A stretch of 40,628 nt of DNA from Arthrobacter sp. ZGTC412 (GCF_002929215.1 NZ_PJII01000018.1:52405-93032); one strand, 5' to 3'. Counted from the first letter of the stretch, positions 7,813-16,642 are shown. Program-made: numbers and translations. Notes: generated from the letters alone by a model not told the origin.

Positions 7813-8739
7813 TTATTTGAGCGAGCCCAGCGACAACCCGCCCTGCCAGTACTTCTGAAGGGAGAGGAACGCGATGATCAGCGGGATGATCGAGAGGAAG
7901 GCGCCCGTGGTGATCAGGTTCCATAGGGCCTCGCCGCCGCTGCCGGCGTTGGACAGGGCCTGCCATCCGTTGAGCCCCACCGTGACGGGGAGCAACAGTG
8001 GATCACTGAGGACTGCCAGCGGCAGGAAGAAGTTGTTCCAGGTCCCGACGACGGACAACAGCAGTACCGTCACGATCGCCGGGCGCAGCAGGGGCAGTGC
8101 AATCTGGACGAACGTGCGGAACTCCCCCGCGCCGTCAATCCGGGCGGCGTCGAGTAATTCATCCGGAACCGCTTCCTGGGCGAAGACCCTCATCAGGTAC
8201 ACGCCGAACGGACTGAGGAGCGAGGGCAGGATTACGGCCCAGATGGTGTTCACCAGCCCCACCGAGCTCAGGAGCACGAAGGTCGGGATGACCAGTGCCG
8301 TCAGGGGCACCATCACTGCACCCAGCAGGAGCCCGAAGAAGGGCCCCCGCCCGCGAAAGTTGTACTTGGCGAAGCCGTAGCCTGCAAACACGGCGAGGAT
8401 GGTTGCCCCGACGCCACCTGAAATGGCGTAGAGGAAGGAGTTCCCGAGCCAACGCCAGTAGATGCCGTCCTGCCGTTCAAACAAGCCTTGGATGTTGCTG
8501 AAGAAGTGGAACTCGTCGTCGAACCAGAGGGGTCCGCCCGAGCCGCCGAAGAGGCCGGCGGTGTCCTTGGTGCTGGCGACAGTCAGCCACCAAATGGGGG
8601 TGATGAAATAGATGACGAGGATAAGCAGGAAGATATGCGAGCCGATGCGGGGGCCGCCGTTGCGGGCCCTGTTGCGGCCTGCAGCGCTGCGGCCTTTCCG
8701 GCCGCCCTCAAGCTCGGGGGTTTCGGTGACGAGTGCCAT
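7813..8739 (-). CDS. araQ: Sugar ABC transporter permease, MalG/AraQ-like
   Basis: A 308-residue inner-membrane permease of the CUT1 carbohydrate importer class. After a basic cytoplasmic N-terminus come about six hydrophobic helices. The cytoplasmic EAA loop that docks the ATPase is visible as DAARIDGAGEFRTFVQIALP. The protein ends SLQKYWQGGLSLGSLK, a typical C-terminus of MalG-like permeases. It starts three nt after the stop of the other permease gene. No ATPase gene is present in the operon, so a shared MsmK/MsiK-type ATPase encoded elsewhere is likely. The arabinose or arabino-oligosaccharide specificity is inferred from the neighbouring GH51 gene. Confidence 0.88.
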   Translation of the reverse strand: MALVTETPELEGGRKGRSAAGRNRARNGGPRIGSHIFLLILVIYFITPIWWLTVASTKDTAGLFGGSGGPLWFDDEFHFFSNIQGLFERQDGIYWRWLGNSFLYAISGGVGATILAVFAGYGFAKYNFRGRGPFFGLLLGAVMVPLTALVIPTFVLLSSVGLVNTIWAVILPSLLSPFGVYLMRVFAQEAVPDELLDAARIDGAGEFRTFVQIALPLLRPAIVTVLLLSVVGTWNNFFLPLAVLSDPLLLPVTVGLNGWQALSNAGSGGEALWNLITTGAFLSIIPLIIAFLSLQKYWQGGLSLGSLK

Positions 8740-8742
8740 GGC

Positions 8743-9693
8743 TTATTTCAGTCCGCTCTGCTTGCGGGTCAGGAAGAGGAAGAGGAAGGAGAAAACGAAC
8801 ACGACGATGCCGAGCGCGAAGGAGATGGCGGAGGCATAGTTGAACTGGCTGTAGGAGAAGGCCAGCGAGAAGGCATACATATTGGGGGTATACGACGTCG
8901 GAATGGCACCCTGCGCCACGCCGCGGAGCACTTGCGGTTCAGTGAAGAACTGCAGGGTGCCGATGAGAGCAAAGATGACCACCATCACGAGGGAGGAAGA
9001 GATCATGGGGACCTTAATCCGCCATGCGATCTGCCGGTCGGAGGCCCCGTCGAGCACGGCTGCCTCGTAAATGCCGGGATCGATACCGCGCAGTGCGGCA
9101 TAGATGATGATCATGTAGTAGCCGGCCCACTGCCACGTTACGATGTTGACGAGGCTGCCGAAAATACTGTCTTGCGCCAGGAACTCCGGCGCCGCCAGGC
9201 CGAAGATGCCGAAGATGGAGCCGGCCGGCCCGAAGCGGGGGCTATACAGGAAGCCCCACATAAGGGCGCCGATGACCACGGGAACCGCGTACGGGACGAA
9301 GATCATCAAACGGGAGAACTTGGACGCCCAGGTGGCGAGGTTGTCGAGAACGAGGGCTGCGAGCAGGGCTATGAGCATTTGCGCGGGGATCATGATCAGT
9401 GCGAACTTCGCAACCGTCGCCAGTCCCTGCAGGAAGATCGGGTCGGAGAAGGCCTTGAGGTAGTTGTCCGCGCCGACGAACTTGGTGCCAGTGGCCAGGG
9501 TGCTGGTGAATAGGCTCATCCTGAAGGCGTAGACCAGCGGGAGAATGAGGAAGGTCAGGAAGATTGCCGCGAAGGGCGCAACGAAGACCCATCCCCAGCG
9601 CTGCCGGCGCCGGTAGTTTTTGTCGGGGCGATGCTTTGCGGGGGCCGGTGTCTTTGCCTGCGGGGCCGAACTCAGCGCGGTGGTCGTAGCCAT
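8743..9693 (-). CDS. araP: Sugar ABC transporter permease, MalF/AraP-like
   Basis: A 316-residue permease of the MalF type. The N-terminal RRRQRWGWVFVAPFAAIF entry into the first helix and the EAA loop YEAAVLDGASDRQIAWRIKV are clear. The C-terminus ends in a hydrophobic helix and a short charged tail. The ATG at 9693 follows GAGGAAAG. It is the first permease gene after the binding-protein gene and is separated from it by a perfect 15-bp hairpin, consistent with lower expression than the binding protein. Confidence 0.88.
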   Translation of the reverse strand: MATTTALSSAPQAKTPAPAKHRPDKNYRRRQRWGWVFVAPFAAIFLTFLILPLVYAFRMSLFTSTLATGTKFVGADNYLKAFSDPIFLQGLATVAKFALIMIPAQMLIALLAALVLDNLATWASKFSRLMIFVPYAVPVVIGALMWGFLYSPRFGPAGSIFGIFGLAAPEFLAQDSIFGSLVNIVTWQWAGYYMIIIYAALRGIDPGIYEAAVLDGASDRQIAWRIKVPMISSSLVMVVIFALIGTLQFFTEPQVLRGVAQGAIPTSYTPNMYAFSLAFSYSQFNYASAISFALGIVVFVFSFLFLFLTRKQSGLK

Positions 9694-9755
9694 GATGGTC
9701 TTTCCTCAAGCAAATGGGACGGATGGCGCGGTGGAGGTATCCACGAGGGCCGGAC

Positions 9756-9790
9756 GGGGAGGTGCCCGCGATGGACGCGGGCACCTCCCC
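9756..9790 (-). promoter_or_regulatory. Intercistronic hairpin between binding-protein and permease genes
   Basis: A perfect 15-bp inverted repeat pairs 9756-9770 with 9776-9790 around a five-nt loop, four nt after the binding-protein stop codon. No T-run follows on the transcribed strand. It probably protects the upstream message from 3' decay or terminates part of the transcripts, giving more binding protein than permease. Confidence 0.75.
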
Positions 9791-9793
9791 CGG

Positions 9794-11146
9794 TTACTTC
9801 AGGGTGAAGCCCTGCTCGGTCGCGTACTGCTCCAGGGACGCCTGGAGATCGTCGAGGGCCTTGCCCGCGTCCTTTTCGCCCTGGACCATCGAGTAGAGCT
9901 GCACGGTCAACTGGTCGTAGGCGTAGTTCTGGAACGGACTGAAGGTTGCGCCCTGGTAGCCGGCCGCAGCCTTGAGGAAGACATCCTTGTTGATTTGCTG
10001 CCCGCCGAAGAACTCGTACTTTTTATTTGCAAACTCCTTGGAGTCGAGGACCGGCGCGTACGACGGGAAGAGCGCTCCCTTGTCAACGCCGAGGTTCATA
10101 CCCTCCTTGTTACCGAAGATGCCCATGGCCACCTTCGCTGCGAGTTTCTTGTCCTTAGCCTGCTTGGTCACTGCGAAGGTGGAACCGCCCCAGTTGACAT
10201 GGACGGGCTTGGCCGCGTCCCACTGCGGGAGTGGTGCCGCACGCCAGACCGCGTCCGGGTCGGCGTCGGACAGGCCCTGCAGGTAGCCCGGGCCCCAGGC
10301 TGCGGCAAGATAAACGGCGTACGAGCCGTCGACGAGCTTGGTGTTGTAGTCCGCGGTAAAAGCGTCATCGGTGGCTACGAGCCCCTTCTTGACGAGTCCG
10401 TCCCAGTACTCAAGGACGTCCTTGGCACCCTGGTCGTTGACCTTGATCCCAATTTCCTGCGGGTTGACGGAATCATATTCGAACGGAACCGAACCGGCCT
10501 GCGCGAAAAGTGCCTGGTTGAACGCACGTCCGTTGGTCGGGAAGTCAGCGATGACAGCACCGTTGCCGGACTCCTTCAACTTTTGGGCTGCGGCTTCGAA
10601 CTCTTTCCAGGTTGTCGGTACCTTGATGCCCGCCGCGTCGAAGATATCCTGGCGGTAGAGCATCCCCATGGGGCCGCCGTCGACCGGGATGGCATACACG
10701 GCCTCACCACTTGAGGCATCCTCCCAGGCGCCCTCGGCGTACTGGTCCTTGACGTCATTGGCGCCGAACTCGGTGAGGTCCACAAGCGCGTCGCGGATGG
10801 TAAAGCTGGCGAGGACCTCCGACTCGAGCTGGATAACGTCGGGGGCGCCGGAACCGGACTCGATCGAGGTTGAGAACTTCGTGTACTCATCGTTGCCCTG
10901 GCCAGCGTTGGTCCAGCAGATCTGCACGTCGCTGTTGGAGTTGTTGAAGTTGTCGACAACGTCGTTGAACGCGGGGTACCAGGCCCATACAGTGACTTGG
11001 GGCGCCTCCGCGTTAACAATGGTGTTGGTGCAGGAAGCGGCCGCCGAGTCGCCTCCCCCGCCGCTTCCGTTTCCTCCGGAGCAGCCTGTCAGTACTACGG
11101 CAGTGGCGGCGACGATGCCAGCCGATGCCAGGAACTTGGCTTTCAT
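9794..11146 (-). CDS. araN: Extracellular sugar-binding lipoprotein of an ABC importer
   Basis: About 450 residues from ATG 11146. The start MKAKFLASAG leads into a lipoprotein signal peptide with lipobox VLTGC (Cys at about 22) and a Ser/Gly-rich linker, so the mature protein is tethered outside the membrane. The body resembles family-1 sugar-binding proteins (VTVWAWYPAFNDVVDNFN near the start, YAIPVDGGPMGMLYRQDIFD in the middle). An in-frame start at 11227 is possible but lies in the promoter region, and only 11146 has a GGAAG ribosome binding site. It is the first gene of the arabinose operon. Its sugar is inferred to be L-arabinose or arabino-oligosaccharides from the GH51 neighbour. Confidence 0.9.
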   Translation of the reverse strand: MKAKFLASAGIVAATAVVLTGCSGGNGSGGGGDSAAASCTNTIVNAEAPQVTVWAWYPAFNDVVDNFNNSNSDVQICWTNAGQGNDEYTKFSTSIESGSGAPDVIQLESEVLASFTIRDALVDLTEFGANDVKDQYAEGAWEDASSGEAVYAIPVDGGPMGMLYRQDIFDAAGIKVPTTWKEFEAAAQKLKESGNGAVIADFPTNGRAFNQALFAQAGSVPFEYDSVNPQEIGIKVNDQGAKDVLEYWDGLVKKGLVATDDAFTADYNTKLVDGSYAVYLAAAWGPGYLQGLSDADPDAVWRAAPLPQWDAAKPVHVNWGGSTFAVTKQAKDKKLAAKVAMGIFGNKEGMNLGVDKGALFPSYAPVLDSKEFANKKYEFFGGQQINKDVFLKAAAGYQGATFSPFQNYAYDQLTVQLYSMVQGEKDAGKALDDLQASLEQYATEQGFTLK

Positions 11147-11326
11147 ATCTTTGCTTCCTCTCGCGGTGGCATTCCACCGTGGTCCGCCCGTAGGCGGCCG
11201 GTCCGGCGATGCATCAAGGAGGATCACCGGGGCACCAAGTGCTGTGCCGCCTCGATCTTCCTTGATCCGGGCCCGTCCTCCTGCAAGTACGCCTCGTAGC
11301 GAGGCTTTCGCAAGTACCTGGTCCGT

Positions 11327-11354
11327 ATTGCATCGTTGTAGGTAAACGTTGTAG
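11327..11354 (-). promoter_or_regulatory. Probable LacI-family operator in front of the arabinose operon
   Basis: The segment GGTAAACGTTGTAG at 11341-11354 has a central AACGTT and matches CTATAACGTTGTAG at 12493-12506 in the regulator/oxidase intergenic region. A further half-site, ATCGTTGTAGG, overlaps it at 11332-11342. A central CG inside a palindrome is typical of LacI-family operators. It lies about 180 nt upstream of the binding-protein ATG. Confidence 0.6.
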
Positions 11355-11424
11355 AAGTAGCATGCCGAGTGAGGCCGGTCACTGTCAAGCTGCTGTTCAA
11401 TAAAATTTTCGAACGCCGGGGCTT

Positions 11425-12438
11425 TCAGCTGGTCGGCAGCATTGAGGACTCGCGCTCGATGACTTGGAACCGCGCCTCGAACTCCCGGGGGGACGCATCA
11501 TGCCCTGAGATTCGCTCCTGCAGGATGCGCACGGCCGTCGCGGCGATTTCGTCCCTGCCCGGATCGATAGTCGACAGCGTGGGCAGCGAATACCTGCCCT
11601 CGTCGAGATCGTCAAATCCGATGACGGCTACATCGTCGGGAATTCGCAGGCCCGCCTCCTGCAGTACGCGCATGGCACCGAGTGCCAACGTGTCGTTCAA
11701 GCCGAACATCGCGTCGAACTCGACGCCGGTCTTAAGCAATTCCCGCATCGAGGTGGCCCCGTTGGACCGGTGCCACAGAGTGGTGTAGGCCACGAGCCTG
11801 GGGTCGAACGGGATGCCCGCCTCCTTGAGCGCCTGCTGGTAACCGCGCAGGCGGAGCCCGGCAGAACCGATGATCTCCCCTTCGTGTCCTCCGACGACGG
11901 CGATGCGTGTCCGGCCCTTCGAGAGCAGATGCGCTGTTGCAGCCCGTGCGGATTGCACGTTACTCATGGTCACGTGATCGGTAGGTCCACCGAAAATTCG
12001 CTCGCCGAGAAGGACGAGGGGGAAGTTGACGTTGAGGTGGTGGGCGTCTTCATTGGACAGGCCCAATGGGCTGAACAGCAACCCGTCGGTCATCTGCAAC
12101 CGCGGGCTGGAGAGTATCTCGAGTTCGCGGGCACGGTCGCCGCCGGTCTGTTCGATCAAAACCTTGAGGCCGCACCGTTCGGCGGCCTTGATGATGGAGT
12201 CCGCCAACTCGGCGAAGTAGCTGAGAGAGAGTTCGGGAACCGCAAGCCCGATCACGCCGGTCTTGCCCGAGCGGAGGCTCCGCGCGGACAGATTGGGGCT
12301 GTAGCCGAGGTTGGCGATAGCCTCCATGACCCGCTGCTTGGTGTCCGTGCGGATGTACTGGTAGTCGTTGATGACGTTGGAGACGGTCTTAATCGAGACG
12401 CCGGCCGCCAGCGCAACGTCTTTCAATGTGACCGCCAT
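11425..12438 (-). CDS. LacI-family transcriptional regulator of the arabinose genes
   Basis: The 337-residue protein has an N-terminal LacI HTH (TLKDVALAAGVSIKTVSNVI, residues 4-23), the hinge helix LSARSLRSGKTGVIGLAV, and a periplasmic-binding-protein-like sensor domain with the motif VIGFDDLDEGRYSLPTLSTI near the C-terminus. It probably represses the arabinose operon and itself until an arabinose-derived ligand binds. The ATG at 12438 follows AGGGAG. The same AACGTT-centred operator-like sequence occurs before this gene and before the binding-protein gene, supporting both autoregulation and control of the operon. The ligand is inferred from context. Confidence 0.88.
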   Translation of the reverse strand: MAVTLKDVALAAGVSIKTVSNVINDYQYIRTDTKQRVMEAIANLGYSPNLSARSLRSGKTGVIGLAVPELSLSYFAELADSIIKAAERCGLKVLIEQTGGDRARELEILSSPRLQMTDGLLFSPLGLSNEDAHHLNVNFPLVLLGERIFGGPTDHVTMSNVQSARAATAHLLSKGRTRIAVVGGHEGEIIGSAGLRLRGYQQALKEAGIPFDPRLVAYTTLWHRSNGATSMRELLKTGVEFDAMFGLNDTLALGAMRVLQEAGLRIPDDVAVIGFDDLDEGRYSLPTLSTIDPGRDEIAATAVRILQERISGHDASPREFEARFQVIERESSMLPTS

Positions 12439-12492
12439 GCCGCTCCCTGGTATCCCGCCCGTGATGCCTGATACGTCACGTGTGCTGAAAGT

Positions 12493-12506
12493 CTATAACG
12501 TTGTAG
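12493..12506. promoter_or_regulatory. Operator-like palindrome between regulator and oxidase genes
   Basis: CTATAACGTTGTAG is a near-perfect 14-nt palindrome (one mismatched pair) with central CG, in the divergent intergenic region. It shares AACGTTGTAG with the site before the arabinose operon. It could control both the LacI gene and the alditol oxidase gene. Confidence 0.65.
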
Positions 12507-12585
12507 GATGACCGGGCACCCCTTTCCCATGCGGTGCCGCAGCTTTTAACCGAATCGCCGCAACATCGGCTGGACAGGGACGACC

Positions 12586-13860
12586 ATGATCGAGGAACAA
12601 GTACAGGACAGGCTCAACTGGGCAGGTAATTACGAGTACCGCGCCCGGACGATAGATTACCCCACCTCACTCACCGACCTTCGACGTGCGGTGGCAGGAG
12701 CTACCCGCATTAGCGTCCTCGGGTCGCGTCACTCCTTCAACGACATTGCGGACAGTCCCGGGACCCTGGTATCCCTTGACAGGTTCGACCCTGGCGTCGA
12801 GGTTGACGAGGCAGCTCTCACTGTCACAGTTGGCGCGGGTGTCCGGTACGGAATCCTCGCCGAGCACCTGCAGCGCCGCGGCTTCGCCCTCCACAACCTC
12901 GCGTCCCTTCCCCACATCTCGATCGGCGGTGCGATTGCGACGGCCACCCACGGCTCCGGAGACGGGAACGGGAACCTCGCCACGGCCGTCGTCGGGCTCG
13001 AGCTCGTCACCGCCTCCGGCGATGTCCTGATAGTGGCGAAGGGCGACCCTGACTTCGAGGGCATGGTTGTGGGACTCGGCGCACTCGGCATCATCCACCG
13101 CGTGACCCTTAGCATTGAACCCTCCTTCGACGTGCGCCAGGACATCTTCACGGACGTGCCATGGGACGCAGTCCTCGAGAACTACGACGCCGCCACGTCA
13201 TCCGCCTACAGCGTCAGCCTCTTCACGGACTGGGCCGGCGACACCATCAGCCAAGCCTGGCTCAAGAGCAGGACGGACAGCGCAGCCGTGCCAGCCGAGT
13301 TCCACGGCGGTGCGCCGGCGCGGCGCGCGTACCATCCAGTGCCGGGTATGGCCGCCGACCACTGCACCCAGCAGCTCGGCGTCTCCGGGCCATGGTCTGA
13401 CCGCCTCGCGCACTTCCGCCTCGCCTTCGTACCCAGCAGCGGACAGGAGCTCCAAACCGAGTACCTCGTCGGCCGCGAGCACGCGGTCGAAGCCATCCAG
13501 CGCATGCGAACACTCGCCCCGAAAATCACCCCCTTGCTGCAGGTCTCCGAGGTGCGGTCGATGGCCGCCGACGAGTTGTGGCTCAGCAACAACTACCAGC
13601 GCGCCGGGATTGGCCTCCACTTCACGTGGAAGCCGCTCCAGCTGGAAGTCGAAGCGCTCCTGCCCGAACTGGAGGCCGCACTCGCACCCCTCGGTATGCG
13701 CCCGCACTGGGGCAAACTGTTTGCGGCGGACGCCCAGCAGCTCGCACCGGTCTATCCCCGATTCGACGACTTCCGGAAGCTCGCCCAGCGCATGGATCCC
13801 GAGGGCAAGTTACGCAACGCCTTCCTTGATCGTAAGGTCTTCGGGACGTTCGCCCAGTAG
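12586..13860 (+). CDS. FAD-linked alditol oxidase-like protein
   Basis: A 424-residue flavoprotein of the VAO/PCMH family. The SVLGSRHSFNDIAD segment places a probable covalent-flavin His at residue 49, as in alditol (xylitol) oxidases. The second FAD-binding stretch, LPHISIGGAIATATHGSGDG, is also typical. The C-terminal half has the sugar-alcohol/aldonolactone oxidase look, ending MDPEGKLRNAFLDRKVFG. These enzymes oxidise the terminal hydroxyl of xylitol, sorbitol or arabitol with O2, giving an aldose and H2O2. The ATG at 12586 follows AGGGACG. Divergent placement from the LacI gene, with a shared operator, suggests a role in pentose or pentitol use; a related aldonolactone dehydrogenase function is the main alternative. 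Confidence 0.8.
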   Translation: MIEEQVQDRLNWAGNYEYRARTIDYPTSLTDLRRAVAGATRISVLGSRHSFNDIADSPGTLVSLDRFDPGVEVDEAALTVTVGAGVRYGILAEHLQRRGFALHNLASLPHISIGGAIATATHGSGDGNGNLATAVVGLELVTASGDVLIVAKGDPDFEGMVVGLGALGIIHRVTLSIEPSFDVRQDIFTDVPWDAVLENYDAATSSAYSVSLFTDWAGDTISQAWLKSRTDSAAVPAEFHGGAPARRAYHPVPGMAADHCTQQLGVSGPWSDRLAHFRLAFVPSSGQELQTEYLVGREHAVEAIQRMRTLAPKITPLLQVSEVRSMAADELWLSNNYQRAGIGLHFTWKPLQLEVEALLPELEAALAPLGMRPHWGKLFAADAQQLAPVYPRFDDFRKLAQRMDPEGKLRNAFLDRKVFGTFAQ

Positions 13861-14280
13861 TGCGTTGTTAGATTGGTGCTTGTCGCCGACAGCGGGGCAC
13901 TAGCCGAGCAAGGGGCGATCACTCGTTGGAGTTCCTTGAGGATGCCGTTTAGGCTCAGGTTGCCCAGCTGCTTTTGGCGTCGTGAGGCGCAGCTGGGTGA
14001 TGAAGAGGTGTCTTGCGGTGACGAAGGTAAAGCGGCCGTCAATGTCGCGATATGCCTTAAGAACTTCCGGTTGAGTCATGTGCGAGTAAGTAAGCTTCAC
14101 CAAACTGGCAAACTTTTCTAAAGGATGCCGCTGAACCACGGGCAGTCGGGAGATGCCGGCAACTCTGCAGCACGAAAAGGCGAGCGTCCCCGCTCGGGTG
14201 AATCTGGCCTGCCGCGGTCCGGTACGTATCATTCTTCCCCCCCAAGTCGTTAGTCTCGGGGAGGAGGCTGGCTCGTTTGC
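13861..14280. other. No supported gene
   Basis: Several short overlapping frames on the minus strand are open, but none has a recognisable domain, a good ribosome binding site or consistent codon bias. I see no terminator with a T-run. Confidence 0.5.
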
Positions 14281-14562
14281 TTAGACGGGCGTGACGCCGC
14301 CTTTGGAGTAGCGGAAGGACCCAATCCATTGGCCGGTGTACTTCCGTTCGCAGGGCTTAAGGTGGCTGATCGTAAAGCCGTAAGATTGCTTCTCTGCCAG
14401 AGCTCTGGTCATGTAGGTGTTGCACTGCAGGAACGTGGGAGCTCCTGCCGAATAGCCGTAGCTGACATATGCGGCGTTGGCTGCAGGTGCTGCAGCCAAT
14501 CCCAGCGTCGAGGCGATAGTTACGGCAGATACGAGGCGGCGGGTGCTTTTACGGATGTTCAT
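14281..14562 (-). CDS. Small secreted protein of unknown function
   Basis: The 93-residue product has a clear Sec signal peptide: MNIRKSTRRL, a hydrophobic core (AVTIASTLGLAAAPAANA) and an AxA cleavage site near residue 30. The mature part is about 63 residues with two cysteines that could form one disulphide (LQCNTYM and HLKPCERK). It resembles small secreted actinobacterial proteins that carry the C-x(n)-C pattern with several Tyr/Trp, but I cannot name a family. The ATG at 14562 follows TTGGGGGA. It stands alone with non-coding DNA downstream. Confidence 0.7.
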   Translation of the reverse strand: MNIRKSTRRLVSAVTIASTLGLAAAPAANAAYVSYGYSAGAPTFLQCNTYMTRALAEKQSYGFTISHLKPCERKYTGQWIGSFRYSKGGVTPV

Positions 14563-14584
14563 GATGTTCCCCCAAGGACGTTGT

Positions 14585-14851
14585 TCAAGACGAGATGAGT
14601 ATATGCAACATTAAATTGAGCGTGGGGAACGTCCGGGGACCACACCCACACATCGCGAACTCCCCCACTCTCATACCCGCCGTGGCGAAGGTCCCCTTCC
14701 GGTCCATCGGCATGCGCTGAACCTCGAATGCGAGCTGCTGGCCGCTAACGAGAGCCGCCTTCACGCCGCTCCGCAGCCGGGCACCGGTCACCAAGAACTC
14801 TCCTTCGATGGACCACGGGAAGGCGTGGTGCTGGTCTCTGGCCCAATCCAT
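14585..14851 (-). CDS. Hypothetical protein, unrecognised
   Basis: An open frame from ATG 14851 (MDWARDQHHAFPWSIEGEF) to TGA encodes about 88 residues with reasonable GC bias at third positions. I do not recognise it. A TTG at 14872 would extend it by seven residues, and an overlapping minus-strand frame further upstream (MTTNHTSLAPSSRASCKLT) could be the true N-terminus if a frameshift separates them. No clear ribosome binding site is seen, so this may be a remnant. Confidence 0.3.
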   Translation of the reverse strand: MDWARDQHHAFPWSIEGEFLVTGARLRSGVKAALVSGQQLAFEVQRMPMDRKGTFATAGMRVGEFAMCGCGPRTFPTLNLMLHILISS

Positions 14852-15077
14852 GATGAGTTGCTTACCGCGCAAGTGCTCAACAGTCTCCCTGTGCCTACCC
14901 AGCCCGTCGGACGCCTCCCCTCTTGGTGCCGGAAGTGGAGACGCCTCTTCTCAGACTCGACGAGGATGCCTGGATCGGTAAACGATCCCTTGCCGGGACG
15001 GTTCTTCAAGGCCGTGAGCTTGCAACTCGCCCGGGATGATGGTGCCAGTGAGGTGTGATTTGTGGTCATGATTAAGT

Positions 15078-15782
15078 GTGAAGACACTCATTGTTACTGC
15101 TCACCCTGATTCCGAATCGCTGACACATGACATCGCTCGTCGGCTCGAGCAGGCGTTGAAGCCCGGGCTCGTGGAGTTTGCTGATCTGGCAGCAGAGGGC
15201 TTCGATCCGAGGTTCACTCTCGCTGACCGGCACACGTACAGGGTCGGGGGCGATTTTGCCCCCGATGTTGCCGCTGAGCAGCTGAGGCTCGACAGGGCCG
15301 CGCATCTCGTGCTGGTGTTCCCCGTCTATTGGTGGTCGATGCCCGCCTTGCTCAAGGGTTGGATCGACCGCGTGTTCGTAAATGGTTGGGCGTTCGAAGT
15401 GGCCGCCGAGGGTGGCATGAAACGCAATCTCGGGGACGTGACAACACATTTGGTGCCCATCGCCGGTGATGATGCCGGCGTGTACGACCGGCACGGGTAC
15501 GAGCAAGCGCTGCGGACCCAGATGGAGCACGGCATCATCGACTACTGCGGAAGCCAGCGCGGCGTTACGGCGTTCGTGTATGAGTCCGAGCGAGACGATG
15601 CAGGCGCCCGCGAGAAAATCGTCCTCAGCGCCATCAATGCAGTCAGCCAGGCCATCAACGAACAGCAATGCGAACCTGGCAACGAGATTACGGCTCAAGA
15701 GGCCGTTTGTGAACTACCGCGGCAATCAGCCGGAAGCGGTCACCGCTGGAATACAGTTTCGACGGTCGTAGAGGTGCACTGA
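15078..15782 (+). CDS. NAD(P)H:quinone oxidoreductase-like flavoprotein
   Basis: A 234-residue protein of the flavodoxin-fold NAD(P)H dehydrogenase (quinone) family, related to MdaB and KefF. The start MKTLIVTAHPDSESLTHDIA is the FMN-phosphate loop. HLVLVFPVYWWSMPALLKGW around residues 75-94 is the family's core motif for FMN and active-site binding. GMKRNLGDVTTHLVPIAGD follows in the middle. The predicted role is two-electron reduction of quinones or nitro compounds in the cytoplasm. The only plausible start is GTG at 15078, without a clear ribosome binding site, so the message may be leaderless. The last ~25 residues are atypical of the family and may come from a frameshifted or fused end. 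A short homologous remnant occurs at 5023-5200. Confidence 0.78.
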   Translation: MKTLIVTAHPDSESLTHDIARRLEQALKPGLVEFADLAAEGFDPRFTLADRHTYRVGGDFAPDVAAEQLRLDRAAHLVLVFPVYWWSMPALLKGWIDRVFVNGWAFEVAAEGGMKRNLGDVTTHLVPIAGDDAGVYDRHGYEQALRTQMEHGIIDYCGSQRGVTAFVYESERDDAGAREKIVLSAINAVSQAINEQQCEPGNEITAQEAVCELPRQSAGSGHRWNTVSTVVEVH

Positions 15783-16210
15783 AGGATGCGGATGCGTGCT
15801 ATTCAGGAGTGGCGTACTCGACTGTCCGCAGAAGGCTGATGCCCCGCGCCAGGAAGAGGACTGCAGCTGCGTCGGCGTCGCAATGGGTTCGGCCCGCGTC
15901 CTTGCCGTTGGGTGCTCGTGGCGCCCGTCAGCCGGTGGCCCAACGGGCGCCAAAGATTCAAACGCTTGCACAGACTAACGCGGGTGTCGAGATGCCCGTA
16001 TATCTCGCACGACTTATGCACGGTGAAGGTCCCCAACTGCTGCAGCCAGGCCAGACGAATGGCCCTGTCCCACGTCCTTCGAACTGGGACACGCCACTTC
16101 CAGTCCTCATGCAGGTCGGCCTCATTTCATGCAGCGGCTCGATTCCTTCTAAAATACCCCCGTCGCGGGTGTCCGAAGCGTCTGGAGTGCCGCCAGTGAA
16201 AGGGACATCC
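15783..16210. other. No supported gene
   Basis: Open frames cross this stretch on both strands but none has family likeness. The base composition is mixed and I see no clear regulatory motif. Confidence 0.45.
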
Positions 16211-16477
16211 ATGTCAGCCAGTCTGCGGATCACTCCTACAGATCCTTTTCCTGAGGATCTAGAAAAGCTGAAGGACGAGAAGTTGCAGGTTCTCGACAGC
16301 CAGGTCCACCGTCAGTTGGACCAAGAAATCGTCACTGCGGGTGAGCCTCACCCAGAGACAGAGTTTCGCCACCAGGAGCTCGGATATGGAGTTCGAGCAC
16401 CGCGGCAACTAGAACGTCCCAGTTCCTGGAATCGGGATAATCCCGGCGGGACACTCCCGAAATGGCTACGGTTGTGA
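16211..16477 (+). CDS. Small hypothetical protein
   Basis: An 88-residue frame starts at ATG 16211, after AAAGGGA. The first 55 residues (MSASLRITPTDPFPEDLEKL, then a charged helical stretch with LDSQVHRQLDQEI) look protein-like; the rest is less so. I do not recognise a family. The frame is open further upstream but without family likeness, so the ATG with a ribosome binding site was chosen. Confidence 0.4.
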   Translation: MSASLRITPTDPFPEDLEKLKDEKLQVLDSQVHRQLDQEIVTAGEPHPETEFRHQELGYGVRAPRQLERPSSWNRDNPGGTLPKWLRL

Positions 16478-16642
16478 CTTTCCCGAAGTCCCATGCACGG
16501 CATGTCCGAAGGTGCCCTGCATCAGTTCACGGCGCCTTTTTGAGGTGGTGCGGAAGGCCCTGATATGAGGACTGGACTAGTCCGCACCCTCCGCTAGTTA
16601 TGGTTCTGGTACGACTGACATATTGTCAAAGGGGTGGCTGCC

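Noticed and set aside
8488-9513. 341-codon plus-strand frame opposite the permease genes
   Set aside because: Glu/Asp/Gly-rich mirror of membrane-protein coding DNA; no start signal and no family.
11395-11425. GGCGTTCGAAAA (minus strand) just after the LacI stop, similar to the flank of site A
   Set aside because: The TTATC part and left arm are missing; a 12-nt match in AT-poor DNA is not enough to call a site.
13115-13903. 262-codon frame overlapping the alditol oxidase gene
   Set aside because: Composition is Ser/Pro/Arg/Thr-rich without domain likeness; the overlapping frame encodes a recognisable flavoenzyme.
13900-14232. Minus-strand frame with VLKAYRDIDGRFTFVTARHL
   Set aside because: A short protein-like stretch, but no ribosome binding site, start or recognisable domain; left as non-coding.
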